From Argyresthia goedartella (lineage: Eukaryota > Arthropoda > Insecta > Lepidoptera > Argyresthiidae), in assembly GCA_949825045.1 (NCBI GenBank), contig OX463807.1, positions 36,166,749 through 36,230,748 of the forward strand: a stretch of 64,000 bases of DNA, given 5' to 3'. Positions 1 to 12,110 of the stretch are shown piece after piece. A program made the translations under genes and the position numbers. The notes below the pieces were generated by a model that saw only the letters and a list, made by a program, of their open reading frames with translations, was not told the origin of the DNA and did no database searches. Within the stretch, counting starts at the first letter, position 1; each line of letters begins with the position of its first letter.

Positions 1-97
1 ATCCAAGACCTGTTTTTTTTTCTCTATCCCCAGCCGGGGATCGCGGAACTCTCGCATGGTAGGCAAAGTCATTGCGCCACAGCGCCACAGAGGTTGT
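1..97 (-). mobile_element. tRNA-like SINE, family B, partial
   Basis: Reverse strand reads cctctgtggcgctgtggcg then a degraded B box. Matches the head of the copies at 53245-53440 and 30851-31036. Cut by the window edge. Confidence 0.7.
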
Positions 98-122
98 AGC
101 AAAAAGGTATATTAACAATGGC

Positions 123-456
123 CAGTACAAAAAATTGGTCAAGTGCGGATCGGAATCGATACCATCGTAAAAGAAAACTTAAGGACTAAAAAAAAGTAAA
201 ACGATAACCAAAAAAAATTTTCCCGAACTTGGTTTTGATACAGTTTGCGGTTTGGTAACTCGCAGGGGCAAAAATATTTCGTACAGGCCTCTTGTGTGGT
301 GACCCCGTTTAATTTACAAAATCTGGTGTAATTCATCATTTGCTGCTACTGCGGCAACAGAAATTTACTTCTGTGGAAATTTAAACTCTCTAGTTTTTCC
401 GGTTTATGAGATACAGCTGGATAGCGGTTTCGGACACGCAACCCTAAAAAAAGCAG
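123..456 (-). repeat. Repeat E-like copy, degenerate
   Basis: Shares aaaacttaaggactaaaa, tcgcaggggca and the gagatacagc block with 54471-54925, a diverged subfamily of the ggttccgtacc repeat E. Confidence 0.55.
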
Positions 457-863
457 CTAAACGCCACTCAAAGTCTGGCCGCTGAGAGAATGCGATTCTG
501 ACATCTTGAAACCCATATTTTTTTACATATTAAATAAAAAATATTGCTTATTAAATATACCTATTATCGTCATTTATTTGGATTCTGAAATAATCATATT
601 ATTGTAAACCTTTTTTTCATTTAGGGTGGTAAAATAAAGGTTTTATTTGAATTTGTAAAAAGTGGGCCTTACAATCCGGCTGTACGTCACTTACTTACTT
701 AAAAAAACATTTTCACATACAGAGAGCCAGAGGCGGTGGCTTAGAGATCCCAAAGTGTTTGCTTGCATCATTGCTTGCTGCTGTTGACGTGGATCCGCGC
801 CGATATTTTCCACCTTATATCTCGACTATAGAGTCCAAAACCAATGAATGAGTAAAACAACTT
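457..863. other. No gene or named element recognised
   Basis: AT-rich sequence with no supportable gene; short open frames only. Confidence 0.5.
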
Positions 864-1556
864 TTGGCATCTGATAAGCCGGAGTCAGGTGCTTGGCTGC
901 ATGCGTTGCCGTCTCCGCATTTAGGAACCCTTCTGGACGACAGCCGTGGTGCTTCGTCTGGGTTGCGATATCTGCCAACCGCACCACTGTCTTTGCCGTG
1001 CGTCGGTAGATTCGCAGGGGCGTCACAGGCTACACTGCGCCAGATGTGCAGGGAGACTCTCGCCACCACTCAACCAACGACATCGTCCGGAGGGCTCTCG
1101 TCTCTGCTGACATTCCATCAGTTCTCGAACCACCGGGTTTGAGTCGCAGCGACGGGAAGCGTCCGGACGGTCTCACCTTGATACCGTGGGAGAGAGGTCG
1201 TTGCCTTTTGTGGGATGCTACTTGTGTGTGCACGTTCGCGGCATCCCACATTGGCTCCACCATGGTGACACTGGGGCTGCAGCGGAGTCGGCGGCGCGGC
1301 AGAAATGCCTAAAATACGCACAGCTGATGGGGAGCTGCCTGTTTGTTCCCTGGCCGTCGAGACCACAGGTATTTGGGGTGCTCAGGGCAGGATGTTTGTC
1401 AAGGACGTTGGGCGACGCTTGAGGGACCGAGGTTTTGACAATCGTTCCGGAGCGTTCCTGATCCAAAGGATCTCACTCGCCGTGCAGCGCGGTAATGCTG
1501 CCAGTGTGATGGGTACCTTTGGGTCGGGCATGTCCTGGGGCGGTTTATTTGTTTAG
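864..1556 (+). pseudogene. C-terminal remnant of a mobile-element polyprotein
   Basis: Three overlapping frames read together as one decayed protein end: [19 protein letters not shown], then [20 protein letters not shown] followed by DATC, then SGAFLIQRISLAVQRGNAAS and stop at about 1556. I know this arrangement from reverse-transcriptase-linked proteins of animal mobile elements; the PDG and WDATC spacing suggests a nuclease fold, which is inference. At least two frameshifts make it non-functional. A copy of the last ~130 bp lies at 28290-28420. GC content is well above the surroundings. Confidence 0.65.
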
Positions 1557-1681
1557 TATTTTGTTTTTTATTATGTTGAGTTTTTGTGTGTGTGTAGTTT
1601 TCTGATAAGTTGACCCGGACTGGAGCTAAATAGGTATGTTAGGTGAAGCGATAATATTGTCATACTGCTGAACGTATATAC

Positions 1682-1960
1682 TAGCGTCACGCTTTTTCCC
1701 ATACGGTGTGGTAGAGGCACAATTGTGCCCACTTTCAGCCAGTTCATCAATACTCTATTTTGCGAGACAGGGGGCTAGCCCATCGCCTTAGCTAAGGAGA
1801 TTAAAGGTTTCCTCACATTGTTTTTCATCACCGTTAGAACGTCCGTATAATGTACTTAAGATAAATTAATTATCTCATTGGTATATTGTCAGGACCGGGA
1901 TTCGAACCTGCTTCTCCTGCATAAGAAGCAAGCGTTAAACGCATACCACACATCTCTGTG
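1682..1960 (-). mobile_element. tRNA-like SINE, family C
   Basis: Reverse strand has a B box (ggttcgaatcc) near 1905, then caatgagataattaatttat and ends near gtgggcacaattgtgcctct. Other copies at 31492, 34551 and in pieces at 29757, 40730, 48645 and 62330. Confidence 0.7.
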
Positions 1961-1989
1961 GACATCAAATAATTTACTATTCATATTTA

Positions 1990-2335
1990 TTTATTGCACA
2001 CAGACATTTTTATGGTATTTAAGAGATAACATAGATATTCCTAAGTACAAAGGCGAGCTTATCTCTAAAATCACAAAAGGTAGCAGTTATTTTATGGGAC
2101 ACTGTATACGCTTCTACAATAAAATTCCGCAAGAAATACAAAACTTAACTGAAGCTCGATTTAAAAAATGTATAAAGCACACTTTGTGCACAAAGGCCTA
2201 CTACAAAATTAATGACTTTTTACAAGACACCGACATCTGGCATTAAACCAGTTCATTGCACCCTACATACGTTTATTAAGTCAATTTTTTTTTGCTATTA
2301 TGGATACAAATCTTTGAACTTGAACTTCTCTCTGC
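1990..2335 (+). mobile_element. LINE fragment: RT C-terminus and 3' tail
   Basis: Reads MGHCIRFYNKIPQEIQNL and TKAYYKINDFLQDTDIW, the usual last ~80 residues of the CR1/Jockey-like RT seen elsewhere here, then a short 3'UTR with tail tttgaacttgaactt. 5' truncated. Confidence 0.75.
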
Positions 2336-2339
2336 AAAC

Positions 2340-2862
2340 CAAGGATTGATAGGGAAATGTATCACGATAGGGTATGCATGCAGTGCACAATATCTCATAT
2401 CTAGATTCAGATTAAAATTCAGAATAATATTCCGACCAAAGTTTTAATTCTTTACCTCCGAAGATAAAGGCACCATCGGGCCTAAGCTTAAGAAATAAAG
2501 GTCTTTGAACTGTCTCGAATATGGGTTTGTTAAGAATCACTAAGTCAAGCCGTGATCCCTCCGTGACTTTGAATAATTGATTTTAAATGTCACGTACTGT
2601 GCTGTAAATATTGAGAGATACAGTTCTGGACCGGCGGCCTTATTATATATTCCTCGCGTCGCATCGTGGGATTGCCATCGTGATTGTGAGTTTGTAATGG
2701 AAAGGAATTGTGGCACAAATTGTGCTCCGAAGTTGGTCCGAATTTCAAAAGTAAGTTAGGGTATATGTTGGTGATGAATAATTAGCCGCCACCGCCTATA
2801 TTATTGCAAATTACCTATTTCTTGTCCACTTAAGGCTGGGCAGCCCGACAGCGGATCATAGT
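2340..2862. other. No gene or named element recognised
   Basis: Mixed-composition sequence with a 60-codon open frame at 2577-2759 that resembles nothing I know. Confidence 0.5.
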
Positions 2863-3043
2863 TTTTAGGGTTCCGTACCCGAAGGGTGCCAAACGGGACC
2901 CTATTACTAAGCCTCCGCTGTCCGTCTGTCCGTCTGTCACCGGGCTCTACCGGATCAGCCAAAATAGTGTAGAGAGTTGAAATTTTCACAGGGGGTGTAT
3001 TTCTATTGTCGCTATGACAACAAATAATGTAAATGAGGTAGGT
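2863..3043 (+). repeat. Repeat E, 5' part
   Basis: Starts tttttagggttccgtaccc and carries cctccgctgtccgtctgtcc and gaaattttcacag; cut short at a LINE remnant. Confidence 0.75.
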
Positions 3044-3805
3044 CGCCGAGTACTTTTTACCTTTCACTCTTTCAGGAGACTTCAGTACTTTCTGCCTCGA
3101 CTGACCAAAGTCACTCTTTCTCAATCCCTTCTTCTATCCCTCATCGATTACGCTGATGTCTGCTTGGTCAGTGCTAACGAAGAACTACTGAACAAACTTG
3201 AGGTGGCTGCCGATTCATCTTCGCCGGGATTCACACATCCTCAATTTCCTCTACAACATTTTACGCAATCCACGCTACCCAACCTTCCTACGAGACAGTT
3301 TTCAATTTATTTCTTCCAGCAGACCTCGGAGAACTAACGCAGTTTCCATGCTCACAACTCCACAGCATAACACCGCGGCCTATGAGAAAGGGTTAAGACC
3401 CCGGAACATTCGGTTGTAGAATGCACTCCCCTGCACCATCAGGGACAGTCCTACTCTGAATATATTTAAAAGTCGCGTGAAGAAGCATTACCTCTCTCTT
3501 TAGAGTTATAGATAGTATGCATGTAAGTATTTATTAGTTTATTAGTATAGTATATATAATAGTAGTTGTAGTATGTTTTAAGTATTTAGTATATTATTAT
3601 AGATATTATATTATTTATTTTATTTAATATTTTATATTGTACACAGGTCTACCCCTGCTCAGCAAACAACCTTTCGCATGTTAACCTGGTTTGCTGGAAG
3701 ATATCTCTTATTAGAGATAAGCTCGCCTTTGCACACTTTTTTTATGTAACTCTTGTTTTTTGAATGATTTGTGTGCAATAAAGAAATTATGAATTATGAA
3801 TTTAA
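3044..3805 (+). mobile_element. LINE remnant: RT C-terminus and 3' tail
   Basis: Broken frames read LRRLQYFLPRLTKVTLSQSL and LIDYADV, an RT thumb-like end, then IFKSRVKKHYLSL; AT-rich 3'UTR ends ttatgaattatgaattt. Decayed. Confidence 0.65.
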
Positions 3806-4248
3806 CATACCAGTTATTAACAATTAAAAGAAGTAGCCATACAAAAAATTATTGGTATGTCCATTTTCTTAGCCATTTTGTTTTATTTGTTATAACGATA
3901 ACGTTGAAAACCGAAAACTCGATCTTATCGGAAAAGAGATTTTTTTAAATGAAGTAACTACAAATTTACGTTGTATGAACATTTTCCTTTGTTGGTGCTA
4001 AGACCTTGCTTTTTGCTGAATTTCATGAATCTAGGTCGATGGGAAGTACTCTACAGGTTAAGACGTAAATGAAGGTCTTGATCGCTTTTACCTATAAGAT
4101 TGATTTTTTCACAACTTCAAGAGATTACAAGACCTGAGTAATCTATTTTCATTTCAACATGATGCATCAAGGCGTTCCTGATAAAAAGGGTCGTGACGGA
4201 GGAGTAGACATATGTATAGACGGACAATGAAGCGATCCTATAACGATT
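3806..4248. other. No gene or named element recognised
   Basis: AT-rich, no supportable open frame. Confidence 0.5.
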
Positions 4249-4480
4249 CCTTTTTAGGGTTCCGTAACCGAAGGGTGCCATACGGGACCCTATTACTAAG
4301 CCTCCGCTGTCCGTCCGTCCGTCCGTCTGTCACCAGGCTGTATATCACGAACCGTGATAGTAAGACAGTTGAAATTTTCACAGATGATGTATTTCTATTG
4401 CCGCTATAACAAAAAATATTAAAAAATAGAATACAATAAATATTTAAGGGCGCTCCCATACTACAACTCTTTCAATACCA
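4249..4480 (+). repeat. Repeat E, left half, split by a LINE
   Basis: Runs from agggttccgtaaccg to ctctttcaatacc; the remaining right half resumes at about 7770 after the LINE. Confidence 0.8.
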
Positions 4481-4715
4481 AATCAAATCAAATCAAAAAT
4501 CATTTATTTCCATAGGATGTTGTTACATCACTTAGATCCGTCATTACATTTTTTTGGGTGAGTTCACTAACACAATGGCGGAATCTGTGGAGAAGAGCTC
4601 ACCGAAGAAACTCCACAGTCGTCGCATCTTTTGCGTTTCCTTTTTTAAATAAAATATTGTCAAATTACAAAATGAATGCTAATTATATATCGAAACAGCC
4701 TGTTACTCAAACAAT

Positions 4716-5063
4716 CTATTCCCATGGACATCTGTCCTCTAAGTAATCAGATATCCTATAGTAACCTTTTTTATACAATTTCTGTTTTATTATTATTTTA
4801 AACTTGTCTAAAGGTAAGTTTTTAATATCAGTAGGGACCTTATTGTAATAGCGTATACAATTGCCTTTAAAAGAATTACTAATTTTATGTAGTCGGCTTA
4901 CATAAGCAACCAACTTGTCTTTATTTCTAGTATTAAAATTGTATATATCACTGTACTTCTGAAAATTAGTTATATTTCTTTTTACATACACAAGATTGTC
5001 ATAGATATATTGAGACACAAATGTCAGAATATTGATTTCTTTAAACTTTTCCCTCAGTGACAC
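4716..5063 (-). pseudogene. RT C-terminal continuation of the LINE
   Basis: 115 codons ending KKGYYRISDYLEDRCPW, equivalent to the end of the RT at 58207-59859. Separated from the main RT only by the in-frame TGA. Confidence 0.8.
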
Positions 5064-5075
5064 TCTAGGCCCTAA

Positions 5076-6572
5076 TCAATAAATTGCACGAACAGCCCGT
5101 TTCTGCAGAATAAATATACTATTAGCACTCGCAGCGTGACCCCACAATAAAATACCATAGGTCATTAGACTATGAAAGTAACTAAAGTAGACTAGTCTAG
5201 CGGTGTCTACGTCGGTAAGAGCTCTAATTTTTTTAACTGCGAACGCTGCCGAACTCAGTCTGTTCGACAATTTATTTATATGAGGATCCCATTGTAGTTT
5301 GGCGTCTAAAGTAATGCCCAAAAAGACAGTCGACTGCACAAGGTCCAATCTCTGTCCTTTTATAAATATGTCTGTAGTTACCGGGTTCACATTGGGTAAC
5401 ACGAATTTAATACATTTAGTTTTCTTTTCATTAAGTAATAAATTGTTAACAGTAAACCAGTTCACTATACTAGAGATAGCATTGTTTACCTCGTCATAAT
5501 TTGATTGCTGTCTTTTAACTTTAAATATCAAAGAAGTATCATCGGCAAACAATACTAACCCATGTTTTGCTTTAACAAGGTAAGCTAAATCATTAATATA
5601 TACTAAAAACAAGAAAGGATCAAGAATTGAACCTTGCGGTACGCCCATACTTATTGAAGACCCAGGTGATCTTTTCCCATTAACATCGACCATCTGAACC
5701 CTATCTGTTAGATATGACTCCAGAAGGCCAAGTGCCTGATCTTTTACACCATAATGGCGTAACTTCCTGACAAGAGTGTCATGATGGACGCAATCAAAAG
5801 CCTTGGATAGATCGCAGAAGACACCTATTGCATCCATTGCGTCTTCCCAGGCATCAAAAATATTGTCGATTAGTTCAACACCAGCATAGGCTGTTGAACG
5901 ACCCTTTGTGAAACCAAACTGAGCAATATGAATTAAATTATTGAGATAAAAATGACTTTGCAATTGATTAAGTATGAGTTTTTCAAATATTTTGCTAAGC
6001 GTTGGTAGTATCGATATGGGTCTAAAATTGGTGGGGTCTGATGTACTACCAGCTTTGAATAAAGGTATAACTTTACTTAGTTTCATCAAGTCAGGAAACA
6101 CACCACTATCTATACATTGATTAAATATACAACAAAGGTGAGGTGCAATACAATCTACAATGGAACTAATAATTTTTACTGATAGACCATGGGCGTCAGC
6201 TGTCTTTTTCATTTCCAGGGATTTAAACGCTTTTACAATGTCTTCATTATTTACGTGCCTAAATTTAAAATCTGTTTTACAATCCTCAAAGTTTTGTTTA
6301 AGTTTAGATTCAGCAGCAGCGGGAGATGAATTTAAAGACTTGGTTGTTGAAACTGGAATGTCCGTAAAGAAATTTTCGAAAGCTTTTGCTACTTCTAGGT
6401 CTGTACTTAGCAATTGATTATTTATATTAAGCTTGAAGTTATTATATGTAGCTTTGGCCTTTCCAGTCTCTCTGTTTATAATTTGCCAAGTCGTTTTCAT
6501 TACATTGCTACTAGATTCAATTTTGTTTTTAATGAAATTAGATTTAGCTACGGCACAATCGCGTTTAAACAT
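5076..6572 (-). pseudogene. Reverse transcriptase of the LINE
   Basis: 498 codons with RT motifs: [58 protein letters not shown] and the catalytic FADD box (LFADDTSLIF, about residue 345). It ends RAIY then TGA, after which the same frame resumes at LGPRVSLREKFKE, so the stop is a point mutation. The true start lies upstream in the endonuclease frame. Confidence 0.88.
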
Positions 6573-6595
6573 TTTTGAATAACTACGAACATAAT

Positions 6596-7510
6596 CTAGA
6601 AAGGCCGTATTTTGTTATATGATTTCTCTTCATAGAGTTCATATAATCTTCGTCTGCTCCTATGAATTCCAACTGTCGCCCAATCACTAAACAAAGCTTT
6701 GTTATTAACTTTTATAGTTTTTGATTTAAATACCGTATCATATTCATTTTTGACAAGGTTAAATACTGAGTTGTACAACAAATTTGGATCGTCACTGTAT
6801 GGTATTTCCCATAGTTTATCTAAAATATTATTCCTGTAGTGTTCAAGCCGAGTGTCACTAACGGGCACACATGTAATATCATCTTTTTGGTCCTTTTTTA
6901 TTTTAATATTGAATTTACCTATCTGACCAGAGTGATCAGAGGTTAATTTATTGATGACCGATTTGAAAATGGGTGTAATGTTAGTAAATATATTGTCAAT
7001 GCAGGTAGCAGATGTTGCAGTAATTTTAGTAGGCTCCAAAAACAGATAGTTCATGTTGTGACATAAAAATAAAGATTTTAATCTAGTACAAATATTATTA
7101 TCCTCTATCAGATTAACATTAAAATCACCACAAATTATAAAAAAATTGTTTTTATCGCTGATTTTAATCAATACTTCATCCATTTTCTTTTCGAATAAAT
7201 CAAAGGATGAATCTGGTGGTCTGTATACGCTCAGTACAATAAGTTGTTCAAGTTCAATACAGGCTATTTCCATGGTACGCTCAACAGACAGGCTCACTAT
7301 GTCAACTCGTTCCTTATATTTAAAACTATTATTTACAAGTATTAAGGAGCCACCGCGATCAGCTGTTTTTCTGTTGAACGAACTAGCAACGTGGTGGTTA
7401 TTAAAGTTGAACATGAACTGATAACTCTTTAAAAAGTGCTCTGTTATACATAAAATATCAATATTATTACAGTTCATGAATAACTCAATTTCCAGTTCTT
7501 TACTTAACAT
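6596..7510 (-). pseudogene. AP-type endonuclease of the LINE
   Basis: 304 codons with endonuclease signatures: LCITEHFL, GGSLILV, VLSVYRPP, IICGDFNVNL and TSDHSG, the expected order for apurinic-like LINE endonucleases. A one-base shift at the end (KIRPF then stop) separates it from the RT frame. Confidence 0.85.
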
Positions 7511-7769
7511 GCCCTGTATATTTTGATGAACTACGTTTAAAATATTCTTACTTTTACATTTTTCATTACTAGTAACTTGATTTTATGGGCAAGATGAAGG
7601 TATATTTATACAAATATTAATATTACTGCCAGAGTTACTCTCTGTTGTCCTATGGGTTAATTTAAAGAGCTTGGAACAGATTCCAAGGAGTACATGTCAT
7701 TATTATTACACTGCTCAATAGAAGCAGGCATTTCATTAGTCAAAAACTTGACTGAGTTCAAACCACATA

Positions 7770-7950
7770 CAATCTTATGAATGCACGTGGTTGCGTGCAT
7801 GGATTGTGAAAGTAGCCGCACCAATAACTTTGTACATAACTTTTGCTATGTAAAATCTAAACTATTCACTCCACACCATCACTACCATTCTACGGTGGTA
7901 CGGAATCCTTCGTGCGGGAGTTCAACTCCTACTTGACCGGTTTTTTACTT
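7770..7950 (+). repeat. Repeat E, right half
   Basis: Continues the copy begun at 4249: gtgcatgg..gtgaaag, cactccacacc, ggtggtacggaa and the terminal hairpin before tgaccggtttttt. Confidence 0.8.
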
Positions 7951-8518
7951 ATAACCTCTTAAATACCAGCGGCACGCCACTTTTCCGTTATTTAAATTTT
8001 ATTACCATGGCACAAGGGCATAAGGTTCAAATTCGCGACATATCCCAACTACCCTCTGATTTTGAGAGGTTAAGGTTTGTTTTCCGTTTTCTGTTTTAAA
8101 CATTTTCTGGTGTTCTGTAACCCCAAAAAGACTATGTTGAGAAACTTGAGATTTACAAAATGCTATTTTGGCCTAATACGTCGCTTTAATAAAAACGCTA
8201 AAGCCACAGACTTATATCGATGGCTGAAGCAGACTAAATACACAAAACAACTTTCTATAGATCTCTCAGGCCTTCGAGAATAATTTGCGGGCTCAAAAGT
8301 TCAGTCTGGCTATGAGCTAGCAACATTTTTATAACATGTTTCTCGTACGTACGTCATACATTTTTTTAAGGCTCCAAGGTTAAGTGGCGTTGAGTCGACA
8401 TAGTGGCTCGGCCCGACTCGGCCCGACTCGGCCCCACGGGGAGTTAGCTCATGAACTATTCAGAAGTTACTCTACTCTACTTTTTTGTCAGGTCAGGCTG
8501 CTATTGCGAAGCTTCTAT
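7951..8518. other. No gene recognised
   Basis: Holds one 68-codon open frame (8077-8283) with no similarity I recognise, and a short cggcccgactcggccc tandem at 8405-8435. Confidence 0.45.
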
Positions 8519-9215
8519 TTGGTTCCGTACCCGAAGGGAGCCAAACGGGACCCTATTGGCCGAATGGCCGAGTCGGCAGTGACGCTGCCTACGAAACTAA
8601 GGGTCCCGGGTTCGAGTCCCGGTGGGTGCAAATGTTTGTTTGATGAGAACGGATGTTTGTACCCTTGTCATGGTTGTTTATCTATCTAAGTTTAATATTT
8701 CTCTATATATGTATATATATCGTTGTCTAGTACCCAAGATACAGGGAATCCTAGTTTGGGGCTAGATCAATGTGTGTAAAAGGTGTCCAAGGTATTATTA
8801 TTATGTATTATTATTATTATTACTAAGCCTCCGCTATCCGTCTGTCTTTCTGTCGGTCTGTCAGTCCGTTACCGCTGTATCTCAAGAATTGTAATAGGTA
8901 GAAAGTTGAATTATTTTCACAGTTTGAGTATTTCTGTTGCCGCTGCATGTGCAAACAATGAAGATGACGTAATTAAAAAATCCAACGGGGTCTCCATATA
9001 AGAGGCCTGATTTATTGCGTTTTTTTCGTATATATTTCATATAAAATTTTGCTTTACTAGATTTTAGATAAGATATTTACAATGTTTTTATCTCACAAGA
9101 TATTTCTTCCAGCAAACCCAAGATGGAAAGGATAAATTTAATAGCAGTGACCGGTTTTTCATCTAACTTCGTGCGGAACCCTCCGTGCGCGAGTCCTAAT
9201 CTCACTTGGCCGGTT
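8519..9215 (+). repeat. Repeat E copy interrupted by a SINE
   Basis: The 5' part (8519-8556) breaks at gggaccctatt and resumes at actaagcctccgct (8821), with the SINE between; the 3' end with cgtgcgcgagtc..cacttggccgg is at 9165-9215. Confidence 0.75.
8557..8820 (+). mobile_element. tRNA-like SINE, family A, full length
   Basis: Head ggccgaatggccgagtcggc, B box ggttcgagtcc, body with atacagggaatcctagtttg, tail of tatta repeats. Inserted inside repeat E. Confidence 0.85.
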
Positions 9216-10200
9216 TCACATATGTATTTAAATTATACAAAACTTCATTGTTCATAATTTATTTATTAAATCTTTATTGCACACGGATATTGGAAGAGCG
9301 ACATTAAAGGAAAACATTTTAAAAAGGCGAATTTATCTCTAAAGGGATATTTCTTTCTTTCTCTAAGAAAAGGGTAATATAACCTTCCTATATCGAACAG
9401 ATGCAGTGCAATGCATTTAAAACATTATTTAATTTATACTGTGTTTATAATTATCTTGTGCTAGTGTAATGTTTCGGCTTGCTGACGTTTTGGACACAAA
9501 TAACTGGGTCGTGTCCGCATTGACAGATTTTAATTGTGATACTTTTTAGTGACATTTCGGAAACCATCATTATATCGATGCTGTTTTATACAGTCAGATA
9601 AAAAAGCGTCAAAGTATAATTTTTATTTATAATTAAGACATGTACCACAAATCAAATCAAATCAAATAGGACTTTTACATGTTTAACAAAAACTTTAATC
9701 CGTCATTCAAGAGGTATATGACGTACAAAAATCAACATCTTAAAAAAAACGTCATTCAAAGCGTAGATTTAGTAGGAAAATGTACATCTAATACATATAT
9801 TTTTGTTTGTAGATAATAGAATAATCACTTTGTATTGTGATACAGTCATACATATGTAGGTAAGAAAAGAACTATGGTTCTTCTGTTATTCTTTAGTAGG
9901 GTGGTTTAGCTCCGAAATACGTTGACCTGTAATGGGGCTAAATTTTAATACTTATAAATAAATAAATAAATTCTCAATTTCTCCATGTGCAGAAGTTCAA
10001 CAGCTGTACCAAACACAAAATTAAACTAAATCAAATCAAATCATTTATTGCAAGTAGGCAAAATAATGCACTTCTGCAAGTCAAAACATTAACGGTTTTG
10101 ATCTTCCACGCTGCTCTGGACATAGTTGTGAAGAGCTCCTCAGGATGTTTTCCATGACCGATAGAAAGTCCGTTTAAGACAAATCACAAATATAGATAGA
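9216..10200. other. Gene-free stretch with two LINE 3' tails
   Basis: No open frame of note. At 9651-9670 and 10028-10045 there are aatcaaatcaaatcaaat tracts followed by short unique sequence, the 3' termini of minus-strand LINE fragments. Confidence 0.55.
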
Positions 10201-11060
10201 TATATATTTTTTTTCTTTTATTTGTAGCTATTAAATGTCCTACTACTGGGCAAAGGCCTACCCATCTTTCAACCACAATGCCCTATATTCCCTAAGCTTG
10301 TCCACCCTGGCGGAAACTTGTCCAGGTCATCGCGCCATCTCCTCCTCGGCCTGCCACTACGCAGCGAAGATGTTCGCCCATCTGTTTGGGGGCATGCGAC
10401 AGGTCAGGGTGGTCTGCATTGCTACATCCGTAATGCAAGTCAGGGAGCGCAGCTTCGTGTTCCTGAAGGGATTCGTCCATCGAACATTTAAAATGCTGCG
10501 CTCCATGGCTCACTGGCAAACCTTTAGTTCGCACTTCTGAAGTTCGCTCGATGACCAAGTCTAAGCACCGTTGGTTAGTATAGGCAGGATCGACGACTTT
10601 ACGTTTTAATGTCTAGGGAAGGTTATCCTTCATCAGATCCTTCATGAACCAGCAGCTCTTCCAGACGTTTGGGTCTCTTCTCTCAATTTCCATGTCTTGC
10701 CTGATTCCGAAGGACACTATTTTGCCCTAAGTAGGTATACTCATCGACATAAAGTATTTTCCGCCTATCTACCTCGAGCCTGCGTTTGTTGCTATTGGTC
10801 GTTCATTACCTTTGACTGATTCAGTTTCAGTCCAACCTCAAGGATCGCTGAGCTGAGTTCTTGTAGCATTTGCTCGAGTTCTAGTTCAATGTCCTCGGCG
10901 AAGCGAAGGTTCTTCTTCTTCTCTTGCCGACATCAATGCCCGTCTCTGCCCATGGGCCCATCTGCCCGTCTTCTTTAATACTTCTTCCAGGATGCAGTAA
11001 CGAATTTTGGAGACAACAGATCTCCCTTTTTACACCCCGGTCTATGGAAAACGATGGTCC
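10200..11060 (-). mobile_element. RTE-like LINE remnant
   Basis: The reverse strand reads GCKKGDLLSPKFVTASWKK (equivalent of RQGDxLSPKLF) near 11040-10975, then a decayed C-terminus and the block ending ctttgcccagtagtaggac near 10260. Broken in many places, no intact ORF. Confidence 0.65.
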
Positions 11061-11764
11061 AGCCAGATTCTGATTGCAATTTTATATAATGTGACGTAGG
11101 GTCAGCCTCAAAGGTTAATTCAAGAATGCAAAATAAAATTAAGAAAGAGAATTTATAGGTATTAAGATCGGCCTGATCAAAGGTGATTATAAAAAATAGT
11201 AAAAAATAGATACTTAAAATTTTAAGATAAAAATAACACAAGTTTTGTTGTCCAATAGTAGGTAAGGATTTATGCCAATAGAAGGTGGGTGATATCAGGC
11301 CTCATTGAGTTTTTAACCCGACTGGGTTTTAACTCGGGAAGTTAGGGTGAATTAGCACCTGGGGTTTAACTCGGATTGTTCATAAAATAGCCCATTGGTT
11401 GAAAACCCGGTAGGGTGTACCCAGATGGGAACTAGGAATACTTATGGTTAAAAAAAGCCGAGAATGTTAAAATGATAACTAGGATAAAATAAATTTCGCC
11501 TCTGTTAGAAAAATCTTCGTCACTCAAGTGTCAAAAAAGTCAAAGCAAGTCAGACTCCAAGTCATAAAAAAAATATTAAAAAATAAATAAATGAAACGTA
11601 AGTTTGATATACCACAACGTCATAATAGTACCATTTTGGTAAACTGTCTTTAATTGGATGTAGGAAGTATGGATCTTGTGTTCGGAGCGAAGCAAACATG
11701 TCCAGGCTGTTAGATGCTTGGGATTAGTCAACAAACCTTTCGGTATTGAGGTATATCAAACGGC
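11061..11764. other. No gene or named element recognised
   Basis: AT-rich; contains a run of ggtt/aacccggt-like short repeats at 11310-11440. Confidence 0.45.
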
Positions 11765-12110
11765 AACAAATATAATGATCACCAAAATATTTTTTTCCTA
11801 CCCAAAATGGATAAATGAACACCAAAAGTTGCAAAAAATATCAGGGCAAAATACTGCGGTAGCTTAGGTGAAGGGTAAAGGGTGAGCGAAGCGAAGCCCC
11901 CTTTATCCTTCGTGTTAGGTTGAACATGTACGAACAATAAAAAATACTTAAAACATAAACTTAAGTACACAAAACATAAAAAGAAGTTTGGTGTTCATTT
12001 ATCTAAACACAATTTGGTGGACATTCATCCATTCTGGCAGTCATTTCGAATTTATTAGTAGTAAAATAGGTGCGTTTTTGGTAATCGTTTAAACATAAGC
12101 CTTGTTAAAC
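11765..12110. mobile_element. MITE, family F
   Basis: Starts aacaaatataatgatcacc with gataaatgaacaccaaaa; mirrored at the far side as tttggtgttcatttatc. Core has gcggtagcttaggtgaaggg and gagcgaagcgaagccccc. Second copy at 41652-42230. Confidence 0.65.

Larger units (their letters stand above)
4480..7765 (-). mobile_element. LINE (CR1/Jockey-like), nearly intact, inserted in repeat E
   Basis: Read on the minus strand: an endonuclease domain (7510-6596), an RT domain (6572-5076), the RT C-terminus (5063-4716), a 3'UTR and a gatttgatttgattt tail at 4480-4500. It splits a repeat E copy; flanks ttcaatacca and ttcaaacca look like a ~10-bp target duplication with one change. Length ~3.3 kb; I see no ORF1, so the 5' end is probably truncated. 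One frameshift (near 6596) and one TGA (near 5074) disable it. Confidence 0.85.

Noticed and set aside
815..1312. Several overlapping frames on both strands as small genes
   Set aside because: Plus-strand frames join into one decayed mobile-element protein end; the minus-strand ones are shadows in GC-rich sequence.
8557..8640. tRNA gene
   Set aside because: A and B boxes are present but belong to a SINE head; body and tail match other dispersed copies. The same applies to 12888, 16179, 24069, 30851, 40982, 43367 and 53245.
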